This document shows positions 38,284 to 51,539 of a stretch of 64,000 nt of DNA, in pieces (positions within the stretch are counted from its first letter, which is position 1; each line of letters starts with the position of its first letter). Below the pieces are notes generated by a model. That model did no database searches and had not been told where the DNA came from. It saw nothing but the letters and a program-made list of their open reading frames with translations. Location of the stretch: assembly GCA_947044405.1 (NCBI GenBank), contig CAMRHE010000329.1:1535001-1599000 (forward strand), written 5' to 3'. Origin of the DNA: Leptodactylus fallax (lineage: Eukaryota; Chordata; Amphibia; Anura; Leptodactylidae). Both the position numbers and the translations under genes were made by a program.

Positions 38284-39102
38284 TGCCAAAGCATACAATT
38301 ACCTTATCAAACTTAATGGTCCAACAATCAATTGTCACAAGCACAGGATCCAAGAAACCATAAAACTTAACCTTTAATGTAAATTATAATAATAAATATT
38401 TAAGATGGTCAGAGAATATCACCAATTAATGTGCAGAAAACAAACCGTGTTCTAGATAAAAAAAGGGAATGGTCTTACCCGGACCTACTGAGAGACGATG
38501 GGGAATCAACGGGACTTACAGATGAAGGGCTGGTATAATTATACCCTATCTCTCACCTACGTCCCACAAAGACTCCTGTCCTAACAAGGACAGTCCCAAA
38601 ACTCTCCGTGTATCTCCCTATTAAATTAGATCCATTTTACCAATGTGTTTCATGTCCCAACCAGATGGAGGGGCAATCCTCAGGGGATTTCAAAATATGA
38701 GCCCAGTGGGAAGCAACAGCCCTTCAAGGTACTCAACCGTGTATTATCATAGCTTGCCAGTTGTAGGGCTGTACAGATGTATGCTCCACCCTGAATGCAG
38801 GGGAGCATGTGTGTCAGCAGTGAGATACAGGGAGAGTTTTGGGACTGTCCTTGTTAGGACAGGAGTCATTGTGGGATGTAGGTGAGAGATAGGGTATCAT
38901 TATACCAGCCCTTCATCTATAAGTCCCGTTGAGTCCCCAACGTCTCTCAGTAGGTCCGGGTAAGACCGTTCCCTTTTTTATCTAGAGCACGGTTTTGGGC
39001 ACATTAATTGGTGATATTCTTTGACCGTCTTAAATATTTATTATTATAATTTACGTTAAAGGTTAAGTTTTATGGTTTCTTAGATCCTGTGCTTGTGACA
39101 CA
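38284..39102. mobile_element. Foldback insertion with about 280-bp inverted arms
   Basis: Arms at about 38336-38620 and 38815-39100 are inverted copies (CACAAGCACAGGATC at the left end and GATCCTGTGCTTGTG at the right end). Both include CGGACCTACTGAGAGACG-type and TCCTAACAAGGACAGTCCCA sequence. The insertion is flanked by TAAGTCATCTTGG at 38271-38283 and 39103-39115. The loop (38640-38810) shows no gene. The class is uncertain; a 13-bp duplication is long for a DNA transposon. Confidence 0.7.
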
Positions 39103-39423
39103 TAAGTCATCTTGGCGGCTTCGAAAGACAGAAACTTTTGTACCAGGTGACAGCAAATGCCATCCTTGAAGTCTTGAAGCCAGTAACTGCATTTGCTTTT
39201 GACAAATGTAAGTCCCGGGCCAAATCATTCAGTTCTGGCTGTGTTATAAGATGAGGCTCACCAGACATACATGGCTCAAAGTCTGAATCAGCGTCGTTCC
39301 CCATCTCTGACCTATGGACTGCGACATCTTCATTGGCTGCGTATTCTAGGCTCCATGTCTCTGGTGGCTTTGGTACTGGAAGCGTATTGGAAGAATGTCA
39401 TCATGTGGCACTGGTCTCATAGC

Positions 39424-41808
39424 TTCCTACATTATGGCGCTGCTGGAGTGGCAGCCTGATACAGCAGCTCCTGGTCACCTCGAGCTTTCTCTTCTTTTCC
39501 TTTTTTTTTTTTTTTTTTTTTTTTTGTCTTATTACTCTACTTAAGGGGCAATGCACTATGAAGAACCATATGAGGACTTGGACTTTTGTAATACTTTTTG
39601 TTGTGCCTTCACTGGGAACTGTTGTGTCTGGAGATCCTGTATGTAGCCAGGATTCTATTGTCTACTCCAGGGACAAACTGCTGCAGCTTAGGGACACAGT
39701 AGGGCTGCATGCTACTAGATCAGACATCCCCCAGGAACTAAGGAAGAAGAAGAGAAGAGGGTGTAGAGCTGGAGCTCTGAGGGATTGTTTTGACACAACC
39801 GCATGGGAAGTGCTGCAGGATTCCTATGGGGAAGACATAGGATTCACACACTGCATAACAGACTACATTAATTTTTGTGGGGACACCACGGTACCCACAA
39901 AAGTGGTGAGGTGCTTCTCTAACAACAAACCATGGATTAATTCAGGTATAAAAGCTATTCTCAAAGAGAAGAGGATGGTATTTAAATCAGGAGACAAGGA
40001 AGGACTGACGGATGAAATGAAAAGCAAAAACATCAGTGTAGTCTGGAAAGGTCTTAAGTCAATATCTGGTCACAGATAGCCTGTCTCCGAGGTAGAAGGA
40101 GGTGCTAAGTGACTTAACGAACTAAATCTATTCTTCAATAGATTTGATCACACACCAGCTCCTCCCACCTCAGCATGTCATTCAATCCCCTCTCCCACAC
40201 TGACCTCATCTCCTGCTGTTATTTCTCACCAGACCAGTAAATCCAACAGTCAGTCATCATCTGGCTACAGTCTGATCTTCACATGTGCCCAGGTGAGAAA
40301 GGAACTGAAAAAGATCAAGGCTGGGAAAGCCTCAGGGCCAGATGGCATCAGAACAAGGCTATTTAAGACTTGTGGGGACCAGCTGTGTGGTATTATTACA
40401 TATATGTTCAATATGTGCCTGAAGCTGAATATGGTACCAGAACTGTGGAAATCTTCTTGTGTGGTACCAGTTCCAAAGACACCTCATCCGATGGACCTTA
40501 ACGACTACAGACCTGCAGCATTGCCATCCCACCTGATGAAGATCTTAGAGAGATTGGTTCTCACATATCTCCGCCCTCTAGTGAGCTCGGCTATGGACAC
40601 TCTCCAGTTTGCTTATCGGCCAGGCACAGAGCTCTTTCTCACCTGGAGAAACCAGGGAACACTGTGAGAATAATGTTCTTTGATTTCTCCAGTGCTTTTA
40701 ACACCATACAGCCGGGGCTACTGAGAGACAAGCTCGCCCTTGGAGTGGACCACCACCTCTCCAACTGGATCCTAGACTATCTCACAAAACCAACCTCAGT
40801 ATGTGAGAGCCCGGGACTGTGTGTCAGACACTGTGATCTGTAATACAGGGGCACCTCAGGGTATGGTTCTTGCCCCTTTCCTCTTCACGCTGTGCACTGC
40901 AGATTTTAGGTGCAACTCATCTAGCTGCTACTTACAGAAGTATTCTGATGACTCTGCAATAGTAGGTCTCATCACAGACGATGATGACAGGGAGTACAGA
41001 GAAATGAACCGAGATTTTGTGAACTGGTGCCAGAGGAACCACCTTAGGATTAATGCTGGGAAGACCAAGGAGATGGTGGTGTACTTTTGTAAATGTAGAT
41101 ACCCTCCTAAACCAGTGGACATCCAGGGGACGGGCATTGAGATTGTCAACACCTATAAGTACCTAGGGGTGCTCCTCAATAATAAGCTGGACTGGGCAGA
41201 TCACCTGGAGGTCCTGTACAGGAAGGGCCACAGCAGGCTCTACCTGCTTAGGAGGCTGAGAGCCTTTGGAGTCCAGGGGGCACTTCTTAGGGCCTTTTTC
41301 AACTCTGGGGGAGTAGCATATCAACCAGGGATAGAAATAGACTTGACAAGCTGATTAGAAGGGCCAGCTCTGTCCTTGGGAGCCCCCTGGATCCTATGCA
41401 GGTGGTGGGTGACAGAAGGATACTGTCCGTGGTGAGCTCCATGCGGGAGAATAACTCCCATCCGATGCATGAGACCGTGATAGCGCTGAGCAGTACTGTC
41501 AGTGACCGACTGCTTCACCCTAAGTGTGAGAAGGAGCGCTATCGGAAGTCTTTCCTCCCCGCTGCGGTTAGGCTGTACAACCAACACCGACCTAAGCGGA
41601 AATCACTTCAGTACATAGAACTGAAAGATCTTTAAGTTGTGATATCCCTTCTACTTTTTTTTTTACCTGTACCTTTCTATCTGTACCTACTGTCCCTGTA
41701 ATGCCTATACTTTGGAGCTTTTTGCATATACTGTATTTGTATTGCATTATCTTTGCTGCTGTAACACACTGAATTTCCCCATGGTGGGACTATTAAAGGA
41801 TTATCTTA
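39424..41808 (+). mobile_element. Rex1/CR1-like LINE, copy 1
   Basis: Plus-strand element, 5'-truncated, ending in a 3' tail ATTAAAGGATTATCTTATC. It is flanked by TCTCATAGC (39415-39423) and TCTTATAGC (41809-41817), a probable target duplication with one mismatch. It interrupts the minus-strand cysteine-rich gene. A T run lies at 39502-39525. Confidence 0.8.
39558..41635 (+). pseudogene. Rex1/CR1-like LINE reverse transcriptase ORF, broken
   Basis: Pieces in order: 39558-40079 (linker between endonuclease and RT: IPQELRKKKRRGCRAG, NNKPWINSGIK), 40293-40667 (RT fingers: GKASGPDGI, LNDYRPAALPSHLMK, LQFAYRPG), about 40670-40800 in other frames (FFDFSSAFNTIQPG), 40803-41354 (palm: GAPQGMVLAPFLFTL and the catalytic YSDDSAIVG; thumb: YKYLGVLLNNKLDW) and 41396-41635 (C-terminus: CEKERYRKSFLPAAVRLYN). 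The two catalytic Asp residues remain, but frameshifts and stops at 40667, 41354 and elsewhere inactivate it. The endonuclease domain is lost to 5' truncation. The family is judged from motif wording; CR1-group is safe, Rex1 likely. Confidence 0.8.
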
Positions 41809-42179
41809 TCTTATAGCAGAAGGCAGATAGGGATATTCAATGCATTTTTTATTCTTAGCAGAGAAACCAGAGACATTGGTTAGACAGAAGTAACAGTCGG
41901 TGACATGATCCTTCAGTTCCTGCCATATCATTGGGATAGCGAACGGCATTGACTTGCGAGAACCTCTCAGCCAACTTCTAAGATCAACAGCACATCTTGC
42001 ACAACAGATGTGAGGAGCCCAGGATTTGTCTTGATCACCAATCTTGCATCCAAAGTACAGCTCACAGATTTTCATGATAAGAGCTGTCATTGTGCGTCTT
42101 TGAGGATTAATCATGCACTCAGCACAAATGTAACAGAAGGTATTGTGACTGTTCCGACATTGAAGAGACATTTTAGCTA

Positions 42180-42539
42180 TATCAGATCGTATTGGAGTAG
42201 TTTATAGCTGCTTAGATTTGAAATAACTTGCAGAATCTTTGCAAGCAGATATTACATCCTCTGTAGGCAGCGACCAGACATGTCTAGACATATGTAGGTA
42301 TGCCTAGTCTGTAACAATTCCACTGAGGGAATTCATGCCTTTGCTTTCCTATAAATTACATAACAACACAGCACATATATTGTGAATAACACTTGAACAG
42401 CCTGAAAATATGAAAAAAAATTACTAAAACAGAATATTTCTTAAAAACGGTACGATTTTCATGATCAGCAGTTCAAATTACATAAGAAACACTCAAAAGT
42501 GTTCAGAAAGCAAAATCTTCATTGTCCAGTGTAATCTGT
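42180..42539. other. AT-rich stretch, no gene seen
   Basis: No coding or repeat structure was recognised between the cysteine-rich gene start and the gypsy fragment. Confidence 0.45.
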
Positions 42540-42905
42540 GCATTACTGTTGGTAATATCTGTGCGTTGGTCTGAGTCCAACATCTTTTGTGTTAACAAAG
42601 ACAAACCCAGCTCCCACTGGGGATGTGGATGGACGGATATGACCTTTACGGAGGGAATCTTTTATATAATCTTTCATGGCCTGTCTTCCATATAAGTGAC
42701 TCTTGGGAAGCTTGGCGTCAGAAACAAAATCAATGGCACAATCATATGATCTATGAGGAGAAAGCAAATCAACCCCGGATTCAGAAAAAAACATCAGCAA
42801 AATCTTGAATGTAGTCAGGCACGGAAGCAGACACAGAAGCCAAATTCAGAGAAATACAAGACTTGATACACTCAGAATTCCACTGAATAACGTACCCCAA
42901 TCTCC
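42540..42905 (-). pseudogene. Ty3/gypsy pol fragment (protease-RT linker)
   Basis: The minus-strand reading from about 42895 gives YVIQWNSECIKSCISLNLAS in one frame, then DVFSESGVDLLSPHRSYDCAI, KLPKSHLY and GHIRPSTSPVGAGFVFV, the classic start of a gypsy RT. It stops at about 42543, before the catalytic part. The wording resembles the family at 1-1068, but the two pieces cover different pol regions, so they are separate fragments. Confidence 0.85.
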
Positions 42906-43309
42906 AATTGGGGGATGAGATCATGTATAAACTCTCGCGCATGTGCAATATTAACTTACGGAGTCTGCCGTAAGTTAATGGCAGAACAGACAGGGATACT
43001 ATTATGGCATTTATATAGTATATGTATAGAGGCAGTTACAGATTACTTGACACACACCTTATATGCACTATTGGGTTTTGTACACATAAATCTATATATA
43101 TGACATTTCTTCGTGTCTTACTACTGTAGAGGTCACATCAATTCTTCTTTTTGTATCTATTTTTTATCTTCATTAGTTTGTCCTATACATTTCATTGCTT
43201 CATTTTGGTAACAATAACAGCTAACGTGTCGTGGATGTAATGAGTGGAGCAGATTCCACATATATTGTTATTAACCCCCAAGTGTTGCATTGATTTATTT
43301 TACAGAAAT
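42906..43309. other. AT-rich stretch with a small hairpin
   Basis: TTAACTTACGG-AGTCTG-CCGTAAGTTAA at 42952-42979 is a perfect 11-bp stem with a 6-base loop. No gene is seen. Confidence 0.45.
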
Positions 43310-44145
43310 GAATACGCAGCTGATGGTGAAAGGTGAAAATTACAATTTTTCCAGGAATACGTCATTTCAGTGTGTAATATGTTGTGCCCGGCTTGTATGA
43401 GAGACAAATACTCCAAATGCTGTTGTGCCCGGAATACCCGCTTAACAGTTTTAGGAGTGTGTGTCTCTGCTGACATAAGCTGGGCACAACTTATCGGGCA
43501 CTGGAATGTTGTATCTATTGAAAAATTGCAATTTTCACTTTTAATTATTAACTGCACATTCATTTCTGGAAATTAAATTAATGCAACGCTCAAGGGTTAA
43601 AAATGCTCGCTATCCCACTTGATAAATCCCTTCAGGGTTTATGTGTCTGCAGGTTTTACTTTACTACCAAATCAGGGGCTCTGCAAAAGTGGTATGATGT
43701 CCAAAAACCAAAATAGCGCTCCTTCCCTTCTGTGCCCAAACAGCAGTTTATACCCACATATGGCATTAAGTACATTATCCTGGGTACACCAGGGTCATAC
43801 ATGTGGGCATAAATTGCCTTTTGGGCACACAGGTGGGCACAAATGTCAAGGAGCGCTATGTGTTTTAGACCGCTGATTTAGATTGTTCGCTTTTGGACAC
43901 CATGTCACATTTGTACAGACTCTAAAAATGCCCCTACAAAATGGGATCAGTTCTTGAGGAATTCCAATTTACTGGAACCTCCAGGGCTCTGCAAAAACAA
44001 CATGGCATCCAGAAAATCCCTCTAAATCTGTACTCCAAAAGCTAAAAAGCGCAGTGCTCCTTCCCTTCTGAGCCCTGCTGTGTGCCCAAGCAGAAGTTTA
44101 CACCCACATATACAACTACTTTCTACCTGAGATAACCCACTTAAT

Positions 44146-45507
44146 AGTTTTAATAATAATAATAATAATAGTCCTTTAATAGTCCCACCATGGGGAAATT
44201 CAGTGTGTTAAAGCAGCAAAGATAAGTAGATACAAATACAACATGTACAGGAATGTTCCAAGGTAAGAGGCATTACATTGATAGTAGACAGACAGATGAG
44301 AAGTTGCAGAGGAGGGGGATGATATAACAGGTGGAAAGATATTTCAGTTCTCTGTGTGTAATGATCTCTGCTTAAGTCGGTGTTGGTTGTACAGCCTAAC
44401 CGCGGTGGGGAGGAAAGACTTCCGATAGCGCTCCTTCTCACACTTAGGGTGGAGCAGTCGGTCACTTACAGTACTGCCCAGTGCGATCACAGTCTCATGC
44501 ATGGGATGGGACTTCTTCTTCTGCATGGAGCTCACCTAGGACAGTATCCTTCTGTCACCCACCACCTGCACTGGGTCCAGTGGGCTCCCCAGGACAGAGC
44601 TGGCCCTTCTAATCAGCTTGTCAAGTTTATTTCTGTCCCTGGTTGATATACTGCTCCCCCAGCAGGCCACTCCAAAGAAGATGGCTGATGCCACTACCGA
44701 GTTCAAGAAAGTCCTAAGAAGTGCCCCCCGGATTCCAAAGGCTCTCAGCCTCCTAAGCAGGTAGAGCCTGTTGTGGCCCTTCCTGTACAGGACCTCCATG
44801 TGATCTGCCCAGTCCATCTTTTTATTAAGGAGCAAACCCAGGTACTTATAGGTGTTCACAATCTCGATGCCCGTCCCCAGGATGTCCACTGGTTTAGGAG
44901 GGCATCTGCATTTACAGAAGTCCACCACCATCTCCTTGGTCTTCCCCGCGTTAATCCTCAGGTGGTTCTGGTGGCACCAGTCCACAAAATCCCGGTTCAG
45001 TTCTCTGTACTCCCTGTCATCGTCGTCTGTGATGAGACCTACTATTGCAGAGTCGTCAGAATACTTCTGTAGGTAGCAGCTAGATGAGTTGTACCTAAAA
45101 TCTACAGTGTACAGTGTGAAGAGGAAAGGGTCAAGAACTGTACCCTGAGGTGCCCCCATATTACAGATCACGGTATCTGACACACAGTCCCGGGCTCTCA
45201 CATACTGAGGCCGGTTTGTGAGGTAGTCTAGGATCCAGTTGGAGAGGTGGTGGTCCACTCCAGCAAGGGCCAGCTTGTCTCTCAGTAGCCCCGGCTGTAT
45301 GGTGTTAAAAGCATTGGAGAAATCAAACAACATTATTCTCACCGTGTTCCCTGGTTTCTCCACATGAGAAAGATCCCTGTGCAGAAGGTGGATGATGGCA
45401 TCATCTACCCCAATGCCCGGCCGATAAGCAAACTAGAGAGAGTCCATAGCCGGGCTCACTAGAGGATGGAGATGTGTAAGAACCAATCTCTCTAAGATCT
45501 TCATCAA
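44146..45507 (-). mobile_element. Rex1/CR1-like LINE, copy 2 (5'-truncated)
   Basis: Same family as 39424-41808 in the opposite orientation. The 3' end lies at an (ATT)n tail at 44146-44170, and truncation occurs at about 45507 within the RT fingers (CTTCATCAAG). It sits inside the 300-400-bp repeat region. Confidence 0.85.
44536..45363 (-). pseudogene. Rex1/CR1-like reverse transcriptase, partial
   Basis: A 275-residue open stretch covers the RT palm and thumb: LFDFSNAFNTIQPG, GAPQGTVLDPFLFTL, catalytic YSDDSAIVG, YKYLGLLLNKKMDW and SAIFFGVACWGSSI. A stop at 44536 precedes the C-terminal piece (SFLPTAVRLYN, to about 44344). Fingers and endonuclease are missing. It is better preserved than copy 1 in the palm. 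Confidence 0.88.
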
Positions 45508-47654
45508 GTGGAATGTATGTCTCTGATGACACAAACTGGGTGCAACGTATTGAGCACCGAAATAGTATATTTCTTTAAAAATTTCAGTTTTCACTTTCTA
45601 CATTAATTTTTGAGAAGCACTCTTGGGCTCAAAATGATAATACCCCTTGATAAATTCCTTGAGGGGTGTAGTTTCTAAAATGGGATCACTTTTTGGGGGT
45701 TTCCATTGTACTGGTACTTTAGGGACTCTGCAAACGCGACATGGCACCTGATTGCAACCACATATGGAGTATTGCCATGTTCAGGAGAAATTATGTAACA
45801 AACCTTGGGGAGATTTTTCTCCTTTATCCTCTTGTGAAAAAAAAAAAAGGGACTAAATTGATGGTTTATTGGAAAAAAAAGTAATTTTTCATTTTCACGT
45901 CCCAATGTTAATAAAATCTGTGAAACAGCTGTAGAGTCAAACTGCTCACTATACTCCTTGATAAATTCCTTGAGGGGTGTAGTTTCTAAAATGGGATCAC
46001 ATTTTGGGGGTTTCCATTGTACTGGTAATTTAGGGGCTCTGCAAATGCGACCTGGCACCTGAAAACTATTGCAGCAAAATCTGCCCTCCAAAAGCCAACT
46101 TGCGCTCTTTCCATTCCGAGCCCCGCCATGTACCCATACAGCAGATTATGACCACATATGGGGTATTGCCATGTTCAGGAAAATAGTTTGACCAACTTTG
46201 GGGTGCTTTTTCTATTTTAAACCCTTGTAAAAACAAAAATTTTGGGGTTAAAGTGACATTTTACTAATTTTTCATTTACACATCCCAATGTAAATAAAAT
46301 CTGTGAAAAGGCTGTTGGGTCAAAATACTCACTATACCCCCCTTGATGAATTCTGTGAGGGGTGTAGTTTAAAAAATGGGTTCACTTATTGGGGGTTTCC
46401 TTTGTATTGGTACTCTAGGGGCTCTTAAATGCAACATGGCACCCGAAAACTATTCCAGCAAAATCTGCTTTTCAAACATCCAGTGTCGCTCCTTCCCTTC
46501 CGTGCACTGCCGAATGGCCAAACATCAGTTTACACCTACATGTGGGGTATTTCTGTGCTCTGGAGGAATTGTATAACAAACTATGAGATGCATTTTCTCC
46601 TTTAACCCTTTGTGAGTGTGTTAATTTTAGTGCTAAATGAATGTATTATTGAAAAAAAAATTAAATGTCGAAATTTCACTTCTATATTGTTTTAATTTCT
46701 GTGAAATGCTTAAAGGGTTAATAAACATCCCAAATGCTGTTTTGAATTATTTGAGGGGTGCAGTTTTGAAAATGGGGTGATTTATGGGGGGTTTCTCATA
46801 TATAGGCCTTTATAATCCCCTTCAGACCTGAAGTGGTCCCTAAAAAACTTAGTTTGGGAAAATTTTCTTGTAAAGCTAAAGCCCCATGTTGCGGAGAAGC
46901 AGCTTTTTTTGTTGCAGACTTTGTTGTTTTTCAGAGCCAAAGCCAGGAGTGAATGGAGCAGAAGGTAGAAGTATAAATACTTCCTATATACTATATTTTC
47001 TATTCCTTTCTGTAGCCATTATTAGCTGCAACAAAAAAAGCTACATTTTCGCATCGTGGGGCCTTAGCCTAAATCTGGAAAATTGCTTTTACATTTGTAA
47101 GCTTTATAATGTCCAAAATACATTAAAGGACAATTATAAGATTATGCTGATATAAAGCAGAGATATGGTAGATAATAATAGTTATTAATGTATTTGGGTG
47201 ATATGACTATTTGTTCAAAAAGCAGAGCATTTCACATTTTGAAAATTCCCATTTTTTTCAAATTTCTATCAAATTTCCTATTTTTTTTATAAATAAATAC
47301 AAAAATATTGATTAGTGTTTACCACTAAAATGAAGTACAATGTGTCACGAAAAAACAATCTCAAAATCACTTGTGTAAGTTAAAGCGTCTCAAAGTTATT
47401 GCCATATAAAGTGACATATGTCAGTTTTGAAAAATGAGGCCTGGTTCTGAATGCACTTTTGGGCTGTGTCCTTAAGGGGTTACGGTTTGTTCATAGAACA
47501 TTTTTGCTTTTACCCTTCCCCTGGGTTAGGTCCCAGGGTTAAAGAGGCACCATTAAATGACTTGACTATCTAACCTCCCCCCTTCTTCTCCGCCCTCTTC
47601 CTTTCCCTCGCCTTTCTCCCCTATTCTTTTTTCTCTTCTCCTCTTTTACAGGTA

Positions 47655-48700
47655 TTGCCTTCCCGCGGAAGAATGGCCAGACTTCAGTTGTGCTCCTTGA
47701 ACATCAGAGGCTTCAATGTGTCGCAGAGGACCCAGGTACTCTACAACATGCACAAGCTAAGGGTTGACATCCTACTGCTACAGGAAACCTACTTTAAGAT
47801 GGGCCACGTGCCCACGATAGTAAACAGATATTTCCCTCGCTGGCTCCACAGCTCCAACCCTGATGGTAAATCAAAGGGAGTTAGTGTTGGGTTACATAAA
47901 CACCTCCAAGCCATGGTCATTTCCCAGTGCTCTGATGGACAGGGTAGATACATAATAATAAAAATACCAATCCGTGACAAATTATTCTCGATCCCTAATT
48001 TCAATCTCCCCAACCAGAGCCAAGCTCAAGTCTGTCACTCCTTTCTTTGTACCTTAGCTAAGTTTGCTGAAGGGTTGGTGGACATGGCAAGAAAGCTGAA
48101 CTTAACCATGGATGCAATAATGAATTCCTCGTCGGGCAGGTTCCCCATCCCTTTTGTCACATTTACAGGCCCTGAAATCTAATATCACTGACATAGGACT
48201 TGTCAACTTCTGAAGCATCCTACATCCCCAGGTGAGAGACAACACCTATTTTCCACAAGTCCACAACACTCACAGTAGATTAGACTACTTCCTTATCAAT
48301 CACCATTTGCTCGCATAGGACCCTCCTACTAACATAGATCCTTCCGAATGGTCTGACCAAGCTCCCATCCATCTTTCCTTGAGGATCCCTGATCAGTCTA
48401 GAGTAGGGTTGGACTCTTAACTTCAACCTTCAAAACACCCAGCATGTACAGCAGTGATTTCACAAGCCATTATGGACTTTTATCATCATCACAAACGTGA
48501 CAAGACCCCTCTCCCGATACAATGGGAAGCATTAAAGAGCGTCAGTGGGGGTTTTCATTCAACAAGGCGACATCTTACTCACATACAAACACCTGAATTC
48601 TCCCATAAACACAACAGGGATTCACAAACGAAATCTCTACAATCTTAGGGGCCCCCTATGAGATTTACAACTGCAAGAGATACAAAACAGTATCAACGAT
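47655..48700 (+). pseudogene. L1/Tx1-type LINE ORF2 start (endonuclease region)
   Basis: The open stretch 47655-48182 starts MPSRGRMARLQLCSLNIRGF and carries the apurinic-endonuclease opening (LNIRGFN, LLLQETYF). Further readings to 48420 include SRLDYFLINHHLL and WSDQAPIHL, the end of the endonuclease fold. About 48450-48640 gives IMDFYHHHKRDKTPLPIQWE, the usual link toward RT. It stops at about 48700, where the zinc-finger copy B begins. Several stops and shifts are present. A pyrimidine-rich leader (47560-47650) precedes it. Together with 35525-37190 it represents two different parts of the same kind of element, not one copy. Confidence 0.75.
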
Positions 48701-48702
48701 TA

Positions 48703-48798
<96 letters not shown>

Positions 48799-48808
48799 CT
48801 AATGTCTA

Positions 48809-48937
<129 letters not shown>

Positions 48938-48940
48938 CTA

Positions 48941-50014
<1,074 letters not shown>

Positions 50015-50454
50015 TCAGACCATGATAAGAAGTGAAGTCAGTAGCACAGGCAGCAAAGGAAGGCAGCGCGGCCTACTTCATTAGTATTCAGTGTGCCGAG
50101 ACACAGGTCAGTGATAGTGAATAGTAATGAATGGGGGTAGGAGACGCCACCACTGCTGTAGGTCACTGTAGAGGTGAACACAATCCATGGCTGCTTAAAT
50201 ATGGCCACTTATGTGGAATAATAATACTTTAGGATGCCATAAATCTTACTGTATTACACCCCATACACACAATAGAATCCAAACCACATCAGCTGGATTT
50301 CCCAGCCTGAGTCACCGCGGATCTGCTGTCCCTTACAGTATGTAGTATGGGTCTGTGGAGTCACTAGGAAGCAGGGACTCCTAGCTTCATAGATCACTAG
50401 GATACGGGGAGTCTTGGTGTGTGGACAGAGTTTAGGCTGGGAAATTTGACTTAA

Positions 50455-50956
50455 AGGGGTATTCCCATGAACATAATCATATCATCTATATTTGTAGATA
50501 ATTAAAAGTTAAACATGTTTGCGAATATAAGTAGTTAAAAATTCTGCAGAGTTTAAAAAAAAATTCTCTCACCATCTTAGTGGTGATAGTCTGTTGTCTT
50601 GATCGGTTGCCAATGGATACGACCACAAATGCAGAAACTTTCTATGGTCTGGGACTTGTCAGGAACCCAGCCATGATTTTCTTATTGTAGTTAGGTTATC
50701 AGGCAGGGACACTACATGTATCAGAAGATATCCTGGCCACAATAAGGAAATCATGACTGATTTTCTGACCTTAGAAAGGTCCTGCATTCATGGTCGTAGC
50801 CATTGGCAACCAATCAAGACAACAACTTGTGGCCACAAGATATTTAGAGAAAATCTGTAAAACTCTGCAAGATGTTAAATTACTTATATTTGCAAAAATG
50901 TTTAACTTTTTATTATCTACAAATATAAAAATGTTTATATTCGTGGGAATACCCCT
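50455..50956. mobile_element. TTAA-flanked MITE with long inverted ends (piggyBac-like)
   Basis: TTAA at 50451-50454 and 50957-50960 flank an element starting AGGGGTATTCCCATGAACAT and ending CGTGGGAATACCCCT. Long imperfect inverted arms continue inward (AATTAAAAGTTAAACATGTT against AAAATGTTTAACTTTTTATT). No coding sequence. TTAA targets point to the piggyBac superfamily. The locus copy A at about 15060 lacks it. Confidence 0.85.
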
Positions 50957-51539
50957 TTAAGTACAGATCAGATTTTCTAGTTCTGGTTCCATAGTATGAT
51001 TGGTGTCTAAGGTGAGGCTTACACAGTGAAATTTCTAGAAGCTGCTTCAGGAATTCAGAAGAATTTTTCTGCTTTACCAAATCAAAGGAAACACAGACAG
51101 GGACTGAATTCATTCTGTACATACAAATAATGGAAGTCCATGTGTATATAGTCATGTCTATTACCTGGTGATGTGAGGGGCTGGTGGTCCTCCATTATTA
51201 GCTCCTTGTACAGATCCTTGTGTCCTTCTAAATATTCCCACTCCTCCATGGAGAAATAGACAGCGACATCCTGACACCTTATAGGAACCTGACAACACAA
51301 TGATACAGTCATCACCCAGACCCCTCCAGTTACTGTATAATGTCCCAGCATTCCCAGCAGTGTCACCTCTCCAGTCAGCTAGCTCAATCATCTTGTTGGT
51401 GAGTTCCAGGATCTTCTGTTCATTGATCTCCTCCTGTATCGGGTGGGGTGAGGTGCCCGGGATGGGGGTGGGGGGTCCCCCATCTTCCTTCTAAAAAAGA
51501 ACCTGGGCGCGCCCACCAGAGACCGTCCTCACCACTGTG

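Larger units (their letters stand above)
37750..42171 (-). pseudogene. Cysteine-rich gene of an uncharacterised family, split by two insertions
   Basis: Three minus-strand pieces read as one protein. Piece 1, 42171-41818: Cys-pair zinc-ribbon-like N-terminus (CYICAEC, CCARC, DCYFCLTN), then SWAPHICC and PYLPSAI. Piece 2, 39414-39116: resumes RPVPHDDILP, with an acidic part (NDADSDFEPC) and ITQPELNDLARDLHLSK. Piece 3, 38270-37750: CTDIDGLFAALG, RLFIDSS, SLKTVLLHN, then NWNICGDVKVVALLLGLQ and YTKYCCFICEW. The gaps are exactly a LINE (39424-41808) and a foldback element (38284-39102), each flanked by a short duplication. A stop before RLFIDSS and frame changes indicate decay. I know similar proteins only as unnamed, repeated sequences in animals. 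Function is unknown; a transposon origin is possible. Confidence 0.6.
43310..47490. repeat. Dispersed element with 300-400-bp internal tandem repeats, interrupted by a LINE
   Basis: Units share GGGTGTAGTTTCTAAAATGG, TTTGGGGGTTTCCATTGTAC, GGCTCTGCAAA, CATGGCACC and CCACATATGGGGTATT. Successive starts near 45663, 45974, 46357 and 46757 give spacings of about 310-400 bp. Related words occur at 43480-44130 before the LINE. The right edge (GTCACGAAAAAACAATCTC ... GGGCTGTGTCCTTAAGGGGT near 47460-47482) looks like the terminus of a frog DNA-transposon family. Stretches at 46880-47160 show no gene. Confidence 0.6.
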
